A stretch of 64,000 bases of DNA from positions 62,001-126,000 of the forward strand of contig CACOBG010000003.1 in NCBI GenBank assembly GCA_902625415.1, read 5' to 3'. The translations under genes and the position numbers were made by a program. The first letter of the stretch is position 1; every line of letters begins with the position of its first letter. Below the pieces are notes generated by a model, which made no database searches, had not been told where the DNA came from, and saw only the letters and a list, made by a program, of their open reading frames with translations. Shown here piece by piece: positions 1-9,176 of the stretch. The stretch comes from an uncultured SAR86 cluster bacterium (GTDB lineage: Bacteria > Pseudomonadota > Gammaproteobacteria > Magnimaribacterales > AG-339-G14).

Positions 1-469
1 TCCCGATAGCTCCACTTCCGCTTGGAATTATTCCAGCAATTGAAGATACCTGAAGAATCTTTCCGGATTTTCTTTCTTTCATATCTTTGATAAAAAGACG
101 CGTTAGTTTAACCAAAGAGTTCAATAAAACATTTAGAAAATCATCTAGTTTATCAAGATCATAAGAATCAAAGTCTTCAGTAAATCCATACCCAGCATTA
201 TTTACTAAGAAATCAATTTTATAGTTGTTGTTTTGACAGAAATCATAAATTTCCTGAGGACTTTTAGTTTTAGCCAAATCTTTTACCAAAACTATTACTT
301 TTGAGTTTGAATTAGACTCCACTTCTTCTTTAAGTTTTAATAATTTGTCTTCTCTCCTGGCTGTGATAATAATTTGCATATCAAATCTAGAAAGATATTT
401 AACTATTTCAAACCCAATACCCGAAGAGGAACCGGTAACTAAGGCTGTTTTATTTTGTAAATAAATCAT
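1..469 (-). CDS. SDR-family oxidoreductase, C-terminus cut by window edge
   Basis: Translation of the minus strand from the ATG at 469 runs open to the window edge (156 codons). It starts MIYLQNKTALVTGSSSGIGF, which carries the TGxxxGIG nucleotide-binding motif of short-chain dehydrogenases. An NNAG motif (FLVNNAGYGF) and the strand ending in QVSSIAG, where the catalytic Ser lies, follow. The YxxxK motif would lie beyond the edge. The start is only 7 nt after the CCA end of the upstream tRNA-Pro, and no Shine-Dalgarno fits between them. The substrate cannot be told from the sequence; a lipid or ketone reductase role is likely for the family. Confidence 0.85.
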   Translation of the reverse strand, partial: MIYLQNKTALVTGSSSGIGFEIVKYLSRFDMQIIITARREDKLLKLKEEVESNSNSKVIVLVKDLAKTKSPQEIYDFCQNNNYKIDFLVNNAGYGFTEDFDSYDLDKLDDFLNVLLNSLVKLTRLFIKDMKERKSGKILQVSSIAGIIPSGSGAIG

Positions 470-476
470 TATTTGT

Positions 477-553
477 TGGTCGGGGTGGAGGGATTTGAAC
501 CCCCGACATCCTGCTCCCAAAGCAGGCGCGCTACCAGACTGCGCTACACCCCG
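477..553 (-). tRNA. tRNA-Pro (anticodon UGG), CCA encoded
   Basis: On the minus strand a full cloverleaf can be drawn. The acceptor stem CGGGGTG pairs with CACCCCG, the anticodon stem CTGCT/AGCAG holds the loop TTTGGGA with anticodon TGG, and the T-arm contains GGTTCAAATCC. Discriminator A is followed by an encoded CCA (479-477). An SDR gene starts 7 nt downstream on the same strand. A TATGAT box at 582-577 in the gap before folD is a possible -10 element. Confidence 0.95.
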
Positions 554-592
554 TTAATTTTTAAATAAGGGGTGGTATCATAACAAATAACC

Positions 593-1438
593 ATGGCTAT
601 AGTACTCGACGGAAAAAAATTATCCCTGAAATCAGAAAAAGATTTTTCCAAACGTGTCGAAAAAATTAAAGCTAAAAATCACCCTACTCCTATATTGGCA
701 ACAATTTTGGTTGGCAACGATCCTGCTTCTGCAACCTATGTCAAAATGAAAGGTAATGCTTGTAAGAGAGTTGGAATGGACTCCTTGAAAGTTGAGCTTG
801 ACGAAACCATAAATACTGCGGAATTAATCAACAAAATTGAAGAGCTAAATGCTAATGAAGACGTTCATGGAATTTTATTACAGCATCCAGTTCCAGAGCA
901 TATCGACGAAAGATCTTGTTTTGATGCGATCGATATTAAAAAAGATGTTGACGGAGTAACTAGCCTAGGATTTGGAAGAATGAGTATGCAAGAGAAAGCA
1001 TATGGTTCTTGTACTCCCTATGGAATTATGCGTCTTTTGAAAGAATATAAAATCCCTCTCGAAGGAAAGTCAGCTGTTGTTGTTGGAAGAAGTCCAATAT
1101 TGGGAAAGCCTATGGCAATGATGTTATTAAATGAAAATGCAACAGTAACGATTTGTCATTCTAGAACAAAAAATTTACCAAAAATCATATCTACTGCAGA
1201 CATCATTGTTGGTGCAGTTGGTATCCCAAAATTTATTAAAAGTGATTGGATCAAAGACAATGCCGTTGTAGTAGATGCTGGATATCATCCTGAGAAATGT
1301 GGTGATATCGATCTTGAGGGCGTTATTTCAAGATCATCCGCTTACACTCCTGTTCCTGGAGGTGTTGGACCCATGACTATTAATACTTTAATTATGCAAA
1401 CTTTAGAAAGCTGCGAAGCTCATCTAGGTCTTGATTAA
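593..1438 (+). CDS. folD: Bifunctional methylenetetrahydrofolate dehydrogenase / methenyltetrahydrofolate cyclohydrolase
   Basis: Cytosolic one-carbon enzyme that interconverts 5,10-methylene-THF and 10-formyl-THF using NADP. It supplies formyl groups for purN, which is also in this window. At 281 aa the length is normal for FolD. Visible motifs are the catalytic segment [14 protein letters not shown] (Tyr and Lys of the YxxxK pair), [22 protein letters not shown], the Rossmann stretch [14 protein letters not shown], and [14 protein letters not shown] near the C-terminus. It is divergent from tRNA-Pro. Its TAA overlaps the stop of the convergent acyl-CoA ligase through a shared TTAA. Confidence 0.97.
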   Translation: MAIVLDGKKLSLKSEKDFSKRVEKIKAKNHPTPILATILVGNDPASATYVKMKGNACKRVGMDSLKVELDETINTAELINKIEELNANEDVHGILLQHPVPEHIDERSCFDAIDIKKDVDGVTSLGFGRMSMQEKAYGSCTPYGIMRLLKEYKIPLEGKSAVVVGRSPILGKPMAMMLLNENATVTICHSRTKNLPKIISTADIIVGAVGIPKFIKSDWIKDNAVVVDAGYHPEKCGDIDLEGVISRSSAYTPVPGGVGPMTINTLIMQTLESCEAHLGLD

Positions 1439-2976
1439 TTTTTCCAGTATTCGTCTTTAAGAAGTCTTTTATAAAGTTTCCCAGTTGGATGTCTAGGTAG
1501 CTCTTCTCTAAAATCTATAGATTTGGGACACTTCACATGAGATATATTTTCCCGACAATACGCCATCAGTTCGGCCTCAAGGTCTTCTCCGGCAAGATTC
1601 ATATCTTCAGGTTGAACTACAGCTTTTACCTCTTCACCCATTTCTTCATTGGGTACACCAAAAACAGCAACATCAGCTACTTTAGGATGCATGATTAATG
1701 CGTCTTCTGTCTCCTTTGGATAAATATTCACTCCACCAGAAATTATCATGAAAGCCTTTCTGTCTGTTAAGTATAGAAAACCATCTTCATCTAAATAGCC
1801 AATATCTCCAAGGGTTGTATAGCCTTGTTTTGAAGTAGCACCTTTAGTTTTTTCCTTGTCGTTGTGATATGAAAATCCGTTTGCAGTAGGTCCTTCAAAG
1901 TAAATTGTGCCCTCTTCCCCAACAGGTACCTCATTTTGATCATCATCTAAAATATGTATTGGGCCAAGTAAGGACTGACCAACTGTACCCTTATGGGAGA
2001 GCCACTGTTCTGAATTGCATGCAACAAAACCATTAAATTCAGTTCCTGCATAGTATTCATTAATGATAGGGCCCCACCAATCTATCATTTTCTCTTTCAC
2101 CTCTACCGGACAAGGAGCCGCAGCATGAATTGCTATTCGATGAGATGACAAATCATATTTATTTAAAATCTCCGGATCACTTTTTAAAAATCTTATGAAC
2201 ATTGTTGGAACCCACTGACTATGAGTGATCTTATACTTTTCTATAGCAGCTAATGCAGCTTCAGGATCAAATTTTTCTAATATAATACTGGTTGCTCCCA
2301 AGGCAAGAAATCCTGTATTGAACCCCATTGGTGCTGAGTGATAGAGAGGAGCTGGAGATAGGTAAACAGAATCTTCATCAGCAGAATATAATCCTTGAAC
2401 AACGCGAGTCAGGCCTAAGTCATCTTCATCTGCTTTATAAGGTAAAGGACTTAAACTTATTTCTCGACTAACGCCTTTTGGCTTTCCAGTTGTTCCTGAA
2501 GAATACAACATTGCAGCTCCTTGACACTCATCCTCTATGGGTGTGTCTGGCATGTTTTTTATTTCTTCCTCATAAGACTTAAAGTCATCTGTTGTGCCAT
2601 CAAGCATGAATTTATGAACTCCGTCTAAAGAATTCGCTAAAGACTTTGCAGATTCTTCAAGAAATTTGCTGGTTATAAAAACTTTTGCGCCACAATCTTT
2701 AACAATATATTCAACTTCACTTGCCTGGAGTCTCCAGCTTATAGCTGTATATTTCAATCCACTTCGATATGCAGCAAAGGCGATAGGAAAAAATAACTTA
2801 TGATTTTCCATCATAAAAGCCATACTATCTCCAGGTTTAAGACCTAAAGATCTAAATAATTGAGCTCCTTGATTTGATAATTCGTTTAATTCTTGGTGAG
2901 TGATTACGTCACCACTTCCTGCCATGATAATGGCCGGCTTATCTTTTAATTTAGGTCCGTTTATTCCTGGATGCAT
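1435..2976 (-). CDS. AMP-forming acyl-CoA synthetase (FadD-like)
   Basis: Class I adenylate-forming enzyme, 513 aa, expected to activate a carboxylic acid to its CoA thioester with ATP. The P-loop motif [15 protein letters not shown] lies near residue 160. The A5-like segment [11 protein letters not shown], the A8 hinge region [18 protein letters not shown], the [10 protein letters not shown] motif and the C-terminal catalytic Lys in [10 protein letters not shown] are all present. A good ribosome site (GAGGAGAGG) precedes the ATG. It is divergent from fabY with a 10-bp inverted repeat between them. The substrate is unknown; fatty or other hydrophobic acids are likely given the neighbours. Confidence 0.9.
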   Translation of the reverse strand: MHPGINGPKLKDKPAIIMAGSGDVITHQELNELSNQGAQLFRSLGLKPGDSMAFMMENHKLFFPIAFAAYRSGLKYTAISWRLQASEVEYIVKDCGAKVFITSKFLEESAKSLANSLDGVHKFMLDGTTDDFKSYEEEIKNMPDTPIEDECQGAAMLYSSGTTGKPKGVSREISLSPLPYKADEDDLGLTRVVQGLYSADEDSVYLSPAPLYHSAPMGFNTGFLALGATSIILEKFDPEAALAAIEKYKITHSQWVPTMFIRFLKSDPEILNKYDLSSHRIAIHAAAPCPVEVKEKMIDWWGPIINEYYAGTEFNGFVACNSEQWLSHKGTVGQSLLGPIHILDDDQNEVPVGEEGTIYFEGPTANGFSYHNDKEKTKGATSKQGYTTLGDIGYLDEDGFLYLTDRKAFMIISGGVNIYPKETEDALIMHPKVADVAVFGVPNEEMGEEVKAVVQPEDMNLAGEDLEAELMAYCRENISHVKCPKSIDFREELPRHPTGKLYKRLLKDEYWKN

Positions 2977-2993
2977 GTCCTCTCCTCTAAATA

Positions 2994-3036
2994 ATGTAAA
3001 ATTAAACTCCTAAGTTAATTTAAATAAATTTTACAT
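2994..3036. repeat. Perfect 10-bp inverted repeat between divergent acyl-CoA ligase and fabY
   Basis: ATGTAAAATT at 2994-3003 is the exact reverse complement of AATTTTACAT at 3027-3036, with 23 nt between the arms. The right arm runs into the fabY start codon (3035). The position between two divergent lipid genes suggests an operator or symmetric promoter elements, but AT-rich repeats like this can arise by chance. Confidence 0.4.
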
Positions 3037-4687
3037 GCAAGATTTTAAAAGATTTCCAGTTATTTGTAGTATTGGGGGCATAAACTCAGCTGGAAGATCT
3101 TCTTTTGATTTTTCTTACAAACGACTAGTTATAGACAATCTCGATACAAATTCTAAAAAATCGTTGCTGAAAGACTTAAGTTCACTCACGAATTCTGAAA
3201 TTTCATCAGAAAAAGATATTTTTGAAAAAACTTTAGTAAGAAAAGTCAATTCAGCTCTTTTTGATCCAGATTTACTTATGAAAGATGTCATGAATGTGAA
3301 TGCCGCCGGACAACTGCCTGAAGGAATAAATCTCTCAAAAATGTATAACTCAAGACAACATCCAAAAGGAATTCAAATGACTATTTTTGGTGTTACCGAT
3401 TGCTTGAGAAATATGGGCAAGGATTGGGATACTGAAATAAAACCATTATTGGATCCAAAAAAAATAGGTGTTTTTTCTGGTCCTGCAATAGGGCAACTAG
3501 ACTACGAAGGGATGGGTGGCCTTTTACAGTCAAGAAAAATTGGTAAAAGAGCTAGTTCCAAACACTTGTCAATGTCCTTGATTGGTATGTCAGCGGATTT
3601 CATAAATGCTTATGTACTAGGATCCTTGGGAAAGACAGGAACTGTAGCTGGAGCTTGTGCAACTTTTCTCTACAACTTAGATTTGGCTTTGAAAGGAATT
3701 AAAAATAATGAACTAGATTTTTCAATTGTTGGATCTGCAGAAGCGCCTATTAATCCAGAGATAACAGATGGCTTTTTAGCAACTACAGGAATTGCTGATG
3801 ATAAAAAGATTCTAGAAATGCAGATCAGAAATAACGATGAAAACTCTGAAGAAGTAGATCATAAAAATGCCTGTCGGCCTTTTGGAGATAATGCGGGAAT
3901 GATTTTGGGAGAAGCAGCTCATTTTGTAGCGGTTACAACTTTGGAATTTGCTATAAAAAACGGCCTAAAGATATTTGGTGGTTTTACAGACGTTGCAATA
4001 AATGCGGATGGATTCAAAAAATCGATTAGTTCTCCTGGAATTGGTAACTACATAACAATGGCTCAATCTCTTTCTAATACGTTGAAAATAGGTTGTTCCA
4101 TTCAAGAGAGTATTGTTATCGCTCATGGTACAGGAACTTTTCAAAATCGAAGCACCGAATCTGACGTACTAAATAGAGTCGCTGAAGGATTTGAATTAAA
4201 AAATTGGAAGGTAACTGCTTTAAAAGGTATGTTGGGTCATACTATGGGTCCTGCTGCTGGAGATGAATTAATTACAGCTTTAGGAATTTGGAATCATGGT
4301 TTGATTCCAGGAATAAATACAACTAAGAAATTAGCTAATGATGTGTTATCGGATAACTTAGATTTTTGTCTGAATACTCGAGAAGTAGATAAAGAAAAAG
4401 TAGATGCTATCTACTTGAATGCTAAGGGTTTTGGGGGCAATAATGGTTCTTGTGGTGTGGTAAGTCCAAGCTTCATCAAATCAAAAATCAATAAAAAAGA
4501 TTTAAAAAATTATGAGGAAAAACTTTCTGATACTGAAGCGAAAAGAAAAGTTTATTTAGAAGAAAGTAACAACGGAAATTACAACCTGATTTATCGCTTC
4601 AAAGAAGAAGTTCTTGACCCTTCAGAAGATATGAAAATATCGAAAGATAAAATATCTATCTCTGATTACAAAGATATAGATTTATAA
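3035..4687 (+). CDS. fabY: Beta-ketoacyl-ACP synthase, FabY type
   Basis: Thiolase-fold condensing enzyme of fatty acid synthesis, 550 aa. The N-terminus PVICSIGGINSAGRSSFDF, followed by NAAGQLPEGIN, matches the FabY family. In Pseudomonas aeruginosa FabY condenses acetyl-CoA with malonyl-ACP to start fatty acid synthesis. The catalytic Cys is in GACATFLYN, and the two His lie in AHGTGTFQNRSTESD and LKGMLGHTMGPAAGDE. The glycine loop NAKGFGGNNGSCG is near the C-terminus. There is no Shine-Dalgarno before the ATG. It ends one base from the convergent SDR stop. The FabY assignment rests on remembered family motifs. Confidence 0.85.
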   Translation: MQDFKRFPVICSIGGINSAGRSSFDFSYKRLVIDNLDTNSKKSLLKDLSSLTNSEISSEKDIFEKTLVRKVNSALFDPDLLMKDVMNVNAAGQLPEGINLSKMYNSRQHPKGIQMTIFGVTDCLRNMGKDWDTEIKPLLDPKKIGVFSGPAIGQLDYEGMGGLLQSRKIGKRASSKHLSMSLIGMSADFINAYVLGSLGKTGTVAGACATFLYNLDLALKGIKNNELDFSIVGSAEAPINPEITDGFLATTGIADDKKILEMQIRNNDENSEEVDHKNACRPFGDNAGMILGEAAHFVAVTTLEFAIKNGLKIFGGFTDVAINADGFKKSISSPGIGNYITMAQSLSNTLKIGCSIQESIVIAHGTGTFQNRSTESDVLNRVAEGFELKNWKVTALKGMLGHTMGPAAGDELITALGIWNHGLIPGINTTKKLANDVLSDNLDFCLNTREVDKEKVDAIYLNAKGFGGNNGSCGVVSPSFIKSKINKKDLKNYEEKLSDTEAKRKVYLEESNNGNYNLIYRFKEEVLDPSEDMKISKDKISISDYKDIDL

Positions 4688-4688
4688 A

Positions 4689-5591
4689 CTATCTGTCTAA
4701 AAGCTTGTCCTTAGGAAATAACTTTCCAATTAGGGGTATGAGTGGTAACAGATAAATATATTTTTTTGGAAAAAATCTCTGAATTCTGTCATACCAGTGA
4801 GCATCTCCTCCAACCAATATTCTTTTATTTTTTTTCTTGATGTTTTTTAAAATAATTCTTGCTGCTGTATTGGCATTAATCGGAGCTTGATTTTTAAATA
4901 TCTCTCCAACCTCTTCTTTTGTTTTAGCCTTAGGGCCAAACAAATTAGGTCTTTCGTCCTCTCTATCAAGATCTATTTCCAACTTATCGTTTTTAACACC
5001 ATAGTTTGCAATATTAGTACCAATATGACCTGGATGAACTGAATATACTTCAACTGGAGAATCTTCCATTTTCATTTCGAGGGCTAAAGTTTCAGTAAAA
5101 GCCCTTACCCCATATTTACCGACATGATATATGGATTGCGTAGGCACTGACAAAAGTCCAAAAATAGATGAAGTATTAATTATGGCTGCTTCAGGTCTTT
5201 TTTTTAGATGAGGTAAAAAAGCTCTGGTTCCATTTATTACTCCATGGAGAAGAATCCCCAAACCCCAGTCCCAATCTTCATCAGTAGAATCCGCAACAGT
5301 TTGTGACAAAGCAACTCCAGCATTATTGAAAACCATATCCACGGCACCATGTTCATCTATCACTTTTTGAGGCAAAGCAAAAACGGCCTCTTTGTCGCTT
5401 ACGTCTATTAAATGTTTTGAAACACCTACATTATAATTTTTCAGAAGCTCAGCTGTTTCATTAAGAGTATCTTCATTCCACTCGGCTAAAGCTATGTTTG
5501 CTCCTGATTTTGCGAGTTCTATAGCTAACTCTCTACCCATGCCAGAACCTGCTCCGGTTATGACTGCAACTTTGCCATCAAAATTTTTCAT
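4689..5591 (-). CDS. SDR-family NAD(P)-dependent oxidoreductase
   Basis: Classical short-chain dehydrogenase, 300 aa from the chosen start. TGAGSGMG binds the cofactor, FNNAGVALS is the NNAG motif, Ser is in INTSSIFG, and YHVGK is the catalytic YxxxK. The C-terminal tail, with a hydrophobic stretch (YIYLLPLIPLIGKLF), is longer than in core SDRs and may touch the membrane. An upstream in-frame start at 5639 exists, but GGAG sits 7 nt before the ATG at 5591 and the protein then opens MKNFDGKVAVITGAG, as the family does. The substrate is unknown. Confidence 0.88.
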   Translation of the reverse strand: MKNFDGKVAVITGAGSGMGRELAIELAKSGANIALAEWNEDTLNETAELLKNYNVGVSKHLIDVSDKEAVFALPQKVIDEHGAVDMVFNNAGVALSQTVADSTDEDWDWGLGILLHGVINGTRAFLPHLKKRPEAAIINTSSIFGLLSVPTQSIYHVGKYGVRAFTETLALEMKMEDSPVEVYSVHPGHIGTNIANYGVKNDKLEIDLDREDERPNLFGPKAKTKEEVGEIFKNQAPINANTAARIILKNIKKKNKRILVGGDAHWYDRIQRFFPKKYIYLLPLIPLIGKLFPKDKLLDR

Positions 5592-5621
5592 ATTATTCTC
5601 CGCCAGATAAATATAATTTAT

Positions 5622-5636
5622 GACAGTATGACTGTC
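5622..5636. promoter_or_regulatory. 15-bp palindrome upstream of SDR gene
   Basis: GACAGT (5622-5627) and ACTGTC (5631-5636) are perfect inverted 6-mers around ATG, about 30 nt upstream of the minus-strand SDR start at 5591 and just after the maf stop. It could be an operator or a small hairpin. No T-run follows it on the minus strand, so it is a poor terminator for maf. Confidence 0.35.
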
Positions 5637-5654
5637 CAATTTTTAGTGAAAATT

Positions 5655-6263
5655 TTAAATATCTATAATTTTTTTAGAAGTTAAAAAGTTTAATATGGGA
5701 TTCAAAGTCAATCCTTGAATAGTGGTCTCGTCGCCTTCGGTAGATAAAAATAAATTTTTTCCTAGTGATTCAAATCGATAGGCTCCACAAGCCATGAAAG
5801 GTTCATCTTTATCAATGTAATCTTTAATTTCCGAATCCGATAAAGATTTCATGGTAAGAGCTGCTTGTGCATAATGCGACCAAATTTCCTTCCCATCTTT
5901 GCAGATGCTAATACCACAATTTTGATAATGGGTATTTCCAGATAGTTTAGATAATGTTTTAAAACAGTTTTCCCTAGTAAGAGGCTTGCTAAAAATTTCG
6001 TCTTCATGACAGCATATTTGATCTGAACCAATTACATAAGCATTTTTATTTTTATTACTTACATCTAAAGCTTTAGCTTTTGCTAAAGTCAGACAATATT
6101 TTTTAAAATTATTTTTAGGAAGAGTTTTTTTTAATTTTTTTTCATCTATATTCGCAGGGATAATTAGAAATTCTAAACCAGCATCTATTAAGATCTTTTT
6201 TCTAATTTCCGAACCGGATGCAAGAATAATAGATTTGCTATCTAATAACGAATTTACGCTCAA
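5655..6263 (-). CDS. Maf-family nucleotide pyrophosphatase
   Basis: Maf/YceF-type house-cleaning enzyme (202 aa) that hydrolyses non-canonical or modified NTPs to the monophosphates. The N-terminal substrate loop reads [13 protein letters not shown] (canonical LASxSxxR). The catalytic Asp region is [16 protein letters not shown], followed by the helix [12 protein letters not shown]. The SGSEIR form resembles the Maf subgroup common in Alphaproteobacteria more than E. coli YhdE or YceF. It overlaps folE by 4 nt (ATGA), so translation is probably coupled. Confidence 0.85.
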   Translation of the reverse strand: MSVNSLLDSKSIILASGSEIRKKILIDAGLEFLIIPANIDEKKLKKTLPKNNFKKYCLTLAKAKALDVSNKNKNAYVIGSDQICCHEDEIFSKPLTRENCFKTLSKLSGNTHYQNCGISICKDGKEIWSHYAQAALTMKSLSDSEIKDYIDKDEPFMACGAYRFESLGKNLFLSTEGDETTIQGLTLNPILNFLTSKKIIDI

Positions 6264-6868
6264 TCTTTATTCGAATCGATTAAGTTCATGAATTCGGTTC
6301 TGGTAGATGCATTTTCTTTGAATGCTCCTAACATTCTACTTGTGACAGTGCTTGTTTCAGTTTTATGAATCCCTCTTGTAGTCATACATTGATGAGCTGC
6401 ATCTATTACAACTGCAACACCTTTAGGCTTTAATACGTTATTTATTGTATCTGCTACTTGTGCTGTCATAGTTTCTTGTGTTTGAAGGCGCTTTCCAAAA
6501 ATATCGACTATTCTTGCTAATTTACTTATACCTACGACTCTGTTGTCTGGAATATATCCGACATGGGCAACCCCAATTATCGGGGCCATATGATGTTCAC
6601 AATGAGATTCAACTCTTATACCTTTCACAATAACCATCTCATCGTAACCCTCGACTTGCTCAAAAGTTTTAGCTAAAACTTCTTCTGGATCCTCGTGGTA
6701 GCCGCCAAAAAATTCATCATAAGATTTAATTACTCTTTTAGGGGTTTCCAACAATCCTTCTCTTAATGGGTCATCTCCAGCATATGCAAGCAAAGTTTTT
6801 ACAGCTTCCATAGCTTCTTCTGCGGACGGTCTAGAAATTTTTTGCTTAGGTTTATCTTTGTTAGTCAT
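6260..6868 (-). CDS. folE: GTP cyclohydrolase I
   Basis: Cytosolic zinc enzyme (202 aa) that converts GTP to dihydroneopterin triphosphate, the first step of folate synthesis. The zinc-binding segment [14 protein letters not shown] holds Cys and His, and the second zinc Cys is in [11 protein letters not shown]. The [10 protein letters not shown] and RLQTQETMT motifs are intact. It is the upstream member of a folE-maf pair overlapping by 4 nt. Together with folD it forms the folate theme of this end of the window. Confidence 0.97.
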   Translation of the reverse strand: MTNKDKPKQKISRPSAEEAMEAVKTLLAYAGDDPLREGLLETPKRVIKSYDEFFGGYHEDPEEVLAKTFEQVEGYDEMVIVKGIRVESHCEHHMAPIIGVAHVGYIPDNRVVGISKLARIVDIFGKRLQTQETMTAQVADTINNVLKPKGVAVVIDAAHQCMTTRGIHKTETSTVTSRMLGAFKENASTRTEFMNLIDSNKD

Positions 6869-6903
6869 TTTTTTTTATTGTTAGAGTTGTAAATAAAAGA
6901 TTT

Positions 6904-7248
6904 TTATTCTTTATCTGAAGGGAAAGGATTAAATGGAAAAGGTCTTTCTTTAGTGCTATAAGTTACAAAATCAATAATTTGGATTATATAATTTCGTAAC
7001 TTTATTGAAAAAACTGATAAATGTAAATTAGGTTCTTTACTAAAAAGAGTAAATAAAAATTGAGCTCCTGCGATAATCCATAAAACAAAATCCAAAAAAC
7101 CTAATAGAAAAAGATAGAAAACAACTAATCCAGCTGTAATCCAGGTGGAAGGATGTTTAACCTTTTCAGGCAATACATCTTTAAAATTTTTTGCTTCTTC
7201 TGTTTTAACTTCAGCCATTACTGAAGAATCTTCGTTTTTATCAGTCAT
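6904..7248 (-). CDS. DUF4389 membrane protein
   Basis: Small inner-membrane protein (114 aa) with a charged N-terminus and two hydrophobic segments (WITAGLVVFYLFLLGFL and an adjacent VLWIIAGAQFLFTLF). The tail YIIQIIDFVTYSTKERPFPF is typical of DUF4389. Its function is unknown. The ATG at 7248 was chosen because it overlaps the gpsA stop by 8 nt (ATGACTGA). The longer in-frame start at 7269 lies inside gpsA and adds only seven residues. Confidence 0.8.
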   Translation of the reverse strand: MTDKNEDSSVMAEVKTEEAKNFKDVLPEKVKHPSTWITAGLVVFYLFLLGFLDFVLWIIAGAQFLFTLFSKEPNLHLSVFSIKLRNYIIQIIDFVTYSTKERPFPFNPFPSDKE

Positions 7249-8245
7249 ATGCGGTGTCAATATTACCACTTTCGTGGATAAACTTTAAAAAACATTTTTT
7301 TGGGTCTTTTTTTTGATACACAATCTCATAAAGAGCCTCAATTATAGGCATCTTTAGAGAAAGTTTTTTCTTTTCGAAATATAAGACTTCTAGGGTCCTA
7401 TACCCTTCAACGGATTGATTTATCATTCCCAATGCTTTGCGAGAACTATTTCCTTTTCCTAAGAGTTTTCCAAAAGAATAATTTCTACTTTTTTTAGAAC
7501 TACTCGTAGCTATAAGATCACCGACTCCTGATAAACCTAGAAGCGTTAATGGGTTGGCATTTATCTTTTTAAAGAGTTCTGACATCTCTGAAAGAGACCT
7601 TGTGAGTAACATAGCTTTTGTATTTGATTCAAAACCTAATCCATCAGAAAGACCAGAACATATTGCATACAAATTTTTCAAAGCTCCTGCCATTTCTATT
7701 CCTTTTATATCTTTTGAAAGAAATATTTTAAAAAATTCTGTATTGAATAAATTCGATATATGATTTAAAGATTTTTTATTGCTTCCTGCAATGACTGAAG
7801 CCGATATATTTTTTCTCATAATTTCATCAGCAATATTTGGGCCAGAAAGAACCATGATATTTTTTTTTGAGTGATTTGTTTCATCTATAAATACTTCGCT
7901 CATTGTCATAAAAGATTTATTTTCAATTCCTTTGGATGCGATCAAAATCTTTTGATTATCTAAGTATTTGGCAATTTTTGCTGAAATTGATCTAAAGCCT
8001 TTTGATGGAATTGCAATAACAACAAGATCTACATCACTAAAAGCATCCTTTAAGTTAGAAATAATTTTTAAATTTTTTGAAAGTTTATATTGAGGAAGAT
8101 ATTTATTATTGATCCAGGTATTTTTAACTTTATTGAATATTTTCAAATTTCTCGCCCAAAGAGATACATCATGATCTTTCTCTGCCAATAGATTAGCCAA
8201 TGTTGTGCCCCAAGAACCTCCGCCTAAAACTAAAATCTTATTCAT
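7241..8245 (-). CDS. gpsA: Glycerol-3-phosphate dehydrogenase [NAD(P)+]
   Basis: Cytosolic enzyme (334 aa) that reduces dihydroxyacetone phosphate to sn-glycerol-3-phosphate, the backbone of phospholipids. The N-terminal Rossmann motif is VLGGGSWGTTLA. ASKGIENKSF and LSGPNIADEI follow. The catalytic Lys lies in AGALKNLYAICSG, and GLGFESNTKAML is the substrate region. It is followed by a translationally coupled DUF4389 gene and preceded by the patatin gene on the same strand, 8 nt away, so the three probably form one transcript. Confidence 0.97.
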   Translation of the reverse strand: MNKILVLGGGSWGTTLANLLAEKDHDVSLWARNLKIFNKVKNTWINNKYLPQYKLSKNLKIISNLKDAFSDVDLVVIAIPSKGFRSISAKIAKYLDNQKILIASKGIENKSFMTMSEVFIDETNHSKKNIMVLSGPNIADEIMRKNISASVIAGSNKKSLNHISNLFNTEFFKIFLSKDIKGIEMAGALKNLYAICSGLSDGLGFESNTKAMLLTRSLSEMSELFKKINANPLTLLGLSGVGDLIATSSSKKSRNYSFGKLLGKGNSSRKALGMINQSVEGYRTLEVLYFEKKKLSLKMPIIEALYEIVYQKKDPKKCFLKFIHESGNIDTAYD

Positions 8246-8253
8246 ATGAAATT

Positions 8254-9120
8254 TTAAGAGATGAAATTAAGTGATTTATCTCCAAATTTTTTCCACCAAT
8301 TTTCTCCCAAAAATTTTATGGCCTTTAAGTTTCTTTTTGAAGTGTTATCAAAAGAAGACTTAATACCCGATAAAGACGAATCAACTCTCAAATAATTTTC
8401 TTCGAAAAGTGATTGAGCAATAACATGCTCAATATTTGATTCCATGAGAATTTGTATAATTCCAGCATTCAGCCAAGAAATTGAACCCCATTTTCTAGCG
8501 CGTCTTCCGTCTAATCTTTTAGAGTTGTAACCTGTGCCAACACTTAAGATTTTGATCTCATCGTTGGGCCATAGTTTTTTTGCTTCGGCATAAGCAATCA
8601 ATACTGGGTTGTTAGTAGATACCGCACCATCTATATACCATTGGCCTTCTATTGATTCAGCTGGAAAATATGTTGGCGCCGCAGAAGTAGCTGCTGCAAC
8701 TCTTCTCGCTGGCAAATATCCTTCTGTCCAAGATTTAAACATTTTTACTCTTCTTTTTTCCAAATCAAAAGCTGTGATCATTGTTGGTGTTTTTGCTGCG
8801 CTTAGAGTTTCTGCTTTGAAATAATCTTTAAATACTTTTCTTTTAACTTTTCCCGCGTATTTAGAACCGAGAATTCTATACCTAAAAGGCGAAAAAATTT
8901 TTTTTATATTTTCTTTAGAGTAAATCTTTACTAAATCGTCCTTTTGTAAATCGAGAATTGATATAGCCAGGGCAATAATGCCGCCTGTTGAAGTACCTAC
9001 AATCAAATCAAAACATTCAGAAAGTTTTTTTGGAGCTACTTTGTCTAATTCGCTTAGGAAAGTTGCGGAAGCTAATCCTCTCACACCACCTCCATCGATG
9101 GACAGAACATATTTAGTCAT
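8254..9120 (-). CDS. Patatin-like phospholipase
   Basis: Predicted lipid acyl hydrolase (288 aa) with a Ser-Asp dyad. The oxyanion loop is SIDGGGVRGLAS near residue 7, the nucleophile elbow is GTSTGGIIAL, and the catalytic Asp is in YIDGAVSTNNP. It is a short, single-domain patatin without a signal peptide. The general layout resembles CapV and plant patatins, but no cyclase or other defence gene is next to it. It lies just upstream of gpsA on the same strand, so a role in phospholipid turnover is the simpler reading. Confidence 0.88.
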   Translation of the reverse strand: MTKYVLSIDGGGVRGLASATFLSELDKVAPKKLSECFDLIVGTSTGGIIALAISILDLQKDDLVKIYSKENIKKIFSPFRYRILGSKYAGKVKRKVFKDYFKAETLSAAKTPTMITAFDLEKRRVKMFKSWTEGYLPARRVAAATSAAPTYFPAESIEGQWYIDGAVSTNNPVLIAYAEAKKLWPNDEIKILSVGTGYNSKRLDGRRARKWGSISWLNAGIIQILMESNIEHVIAQSLFEENYLRVDSSLSGIKSSFDNTSKRNLKAIKFLGENWWKKFGDKSLNFIS

Positions 9121-9176
9121 TGTTATTTTTAGATAAATTCAGCATATTATGGACGAAACTATACTAAGTATTTTAA

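Noticed and set aside
8254..9120. Patatin-like gene as a CBASS (CapV) defence effector
   Set aside because: There is no CD-NTase, ubiquitin-like or other defence gene nearby, and the neighbours are gpsA and an SLC13 transporter, which suits phospholipid metabolism.
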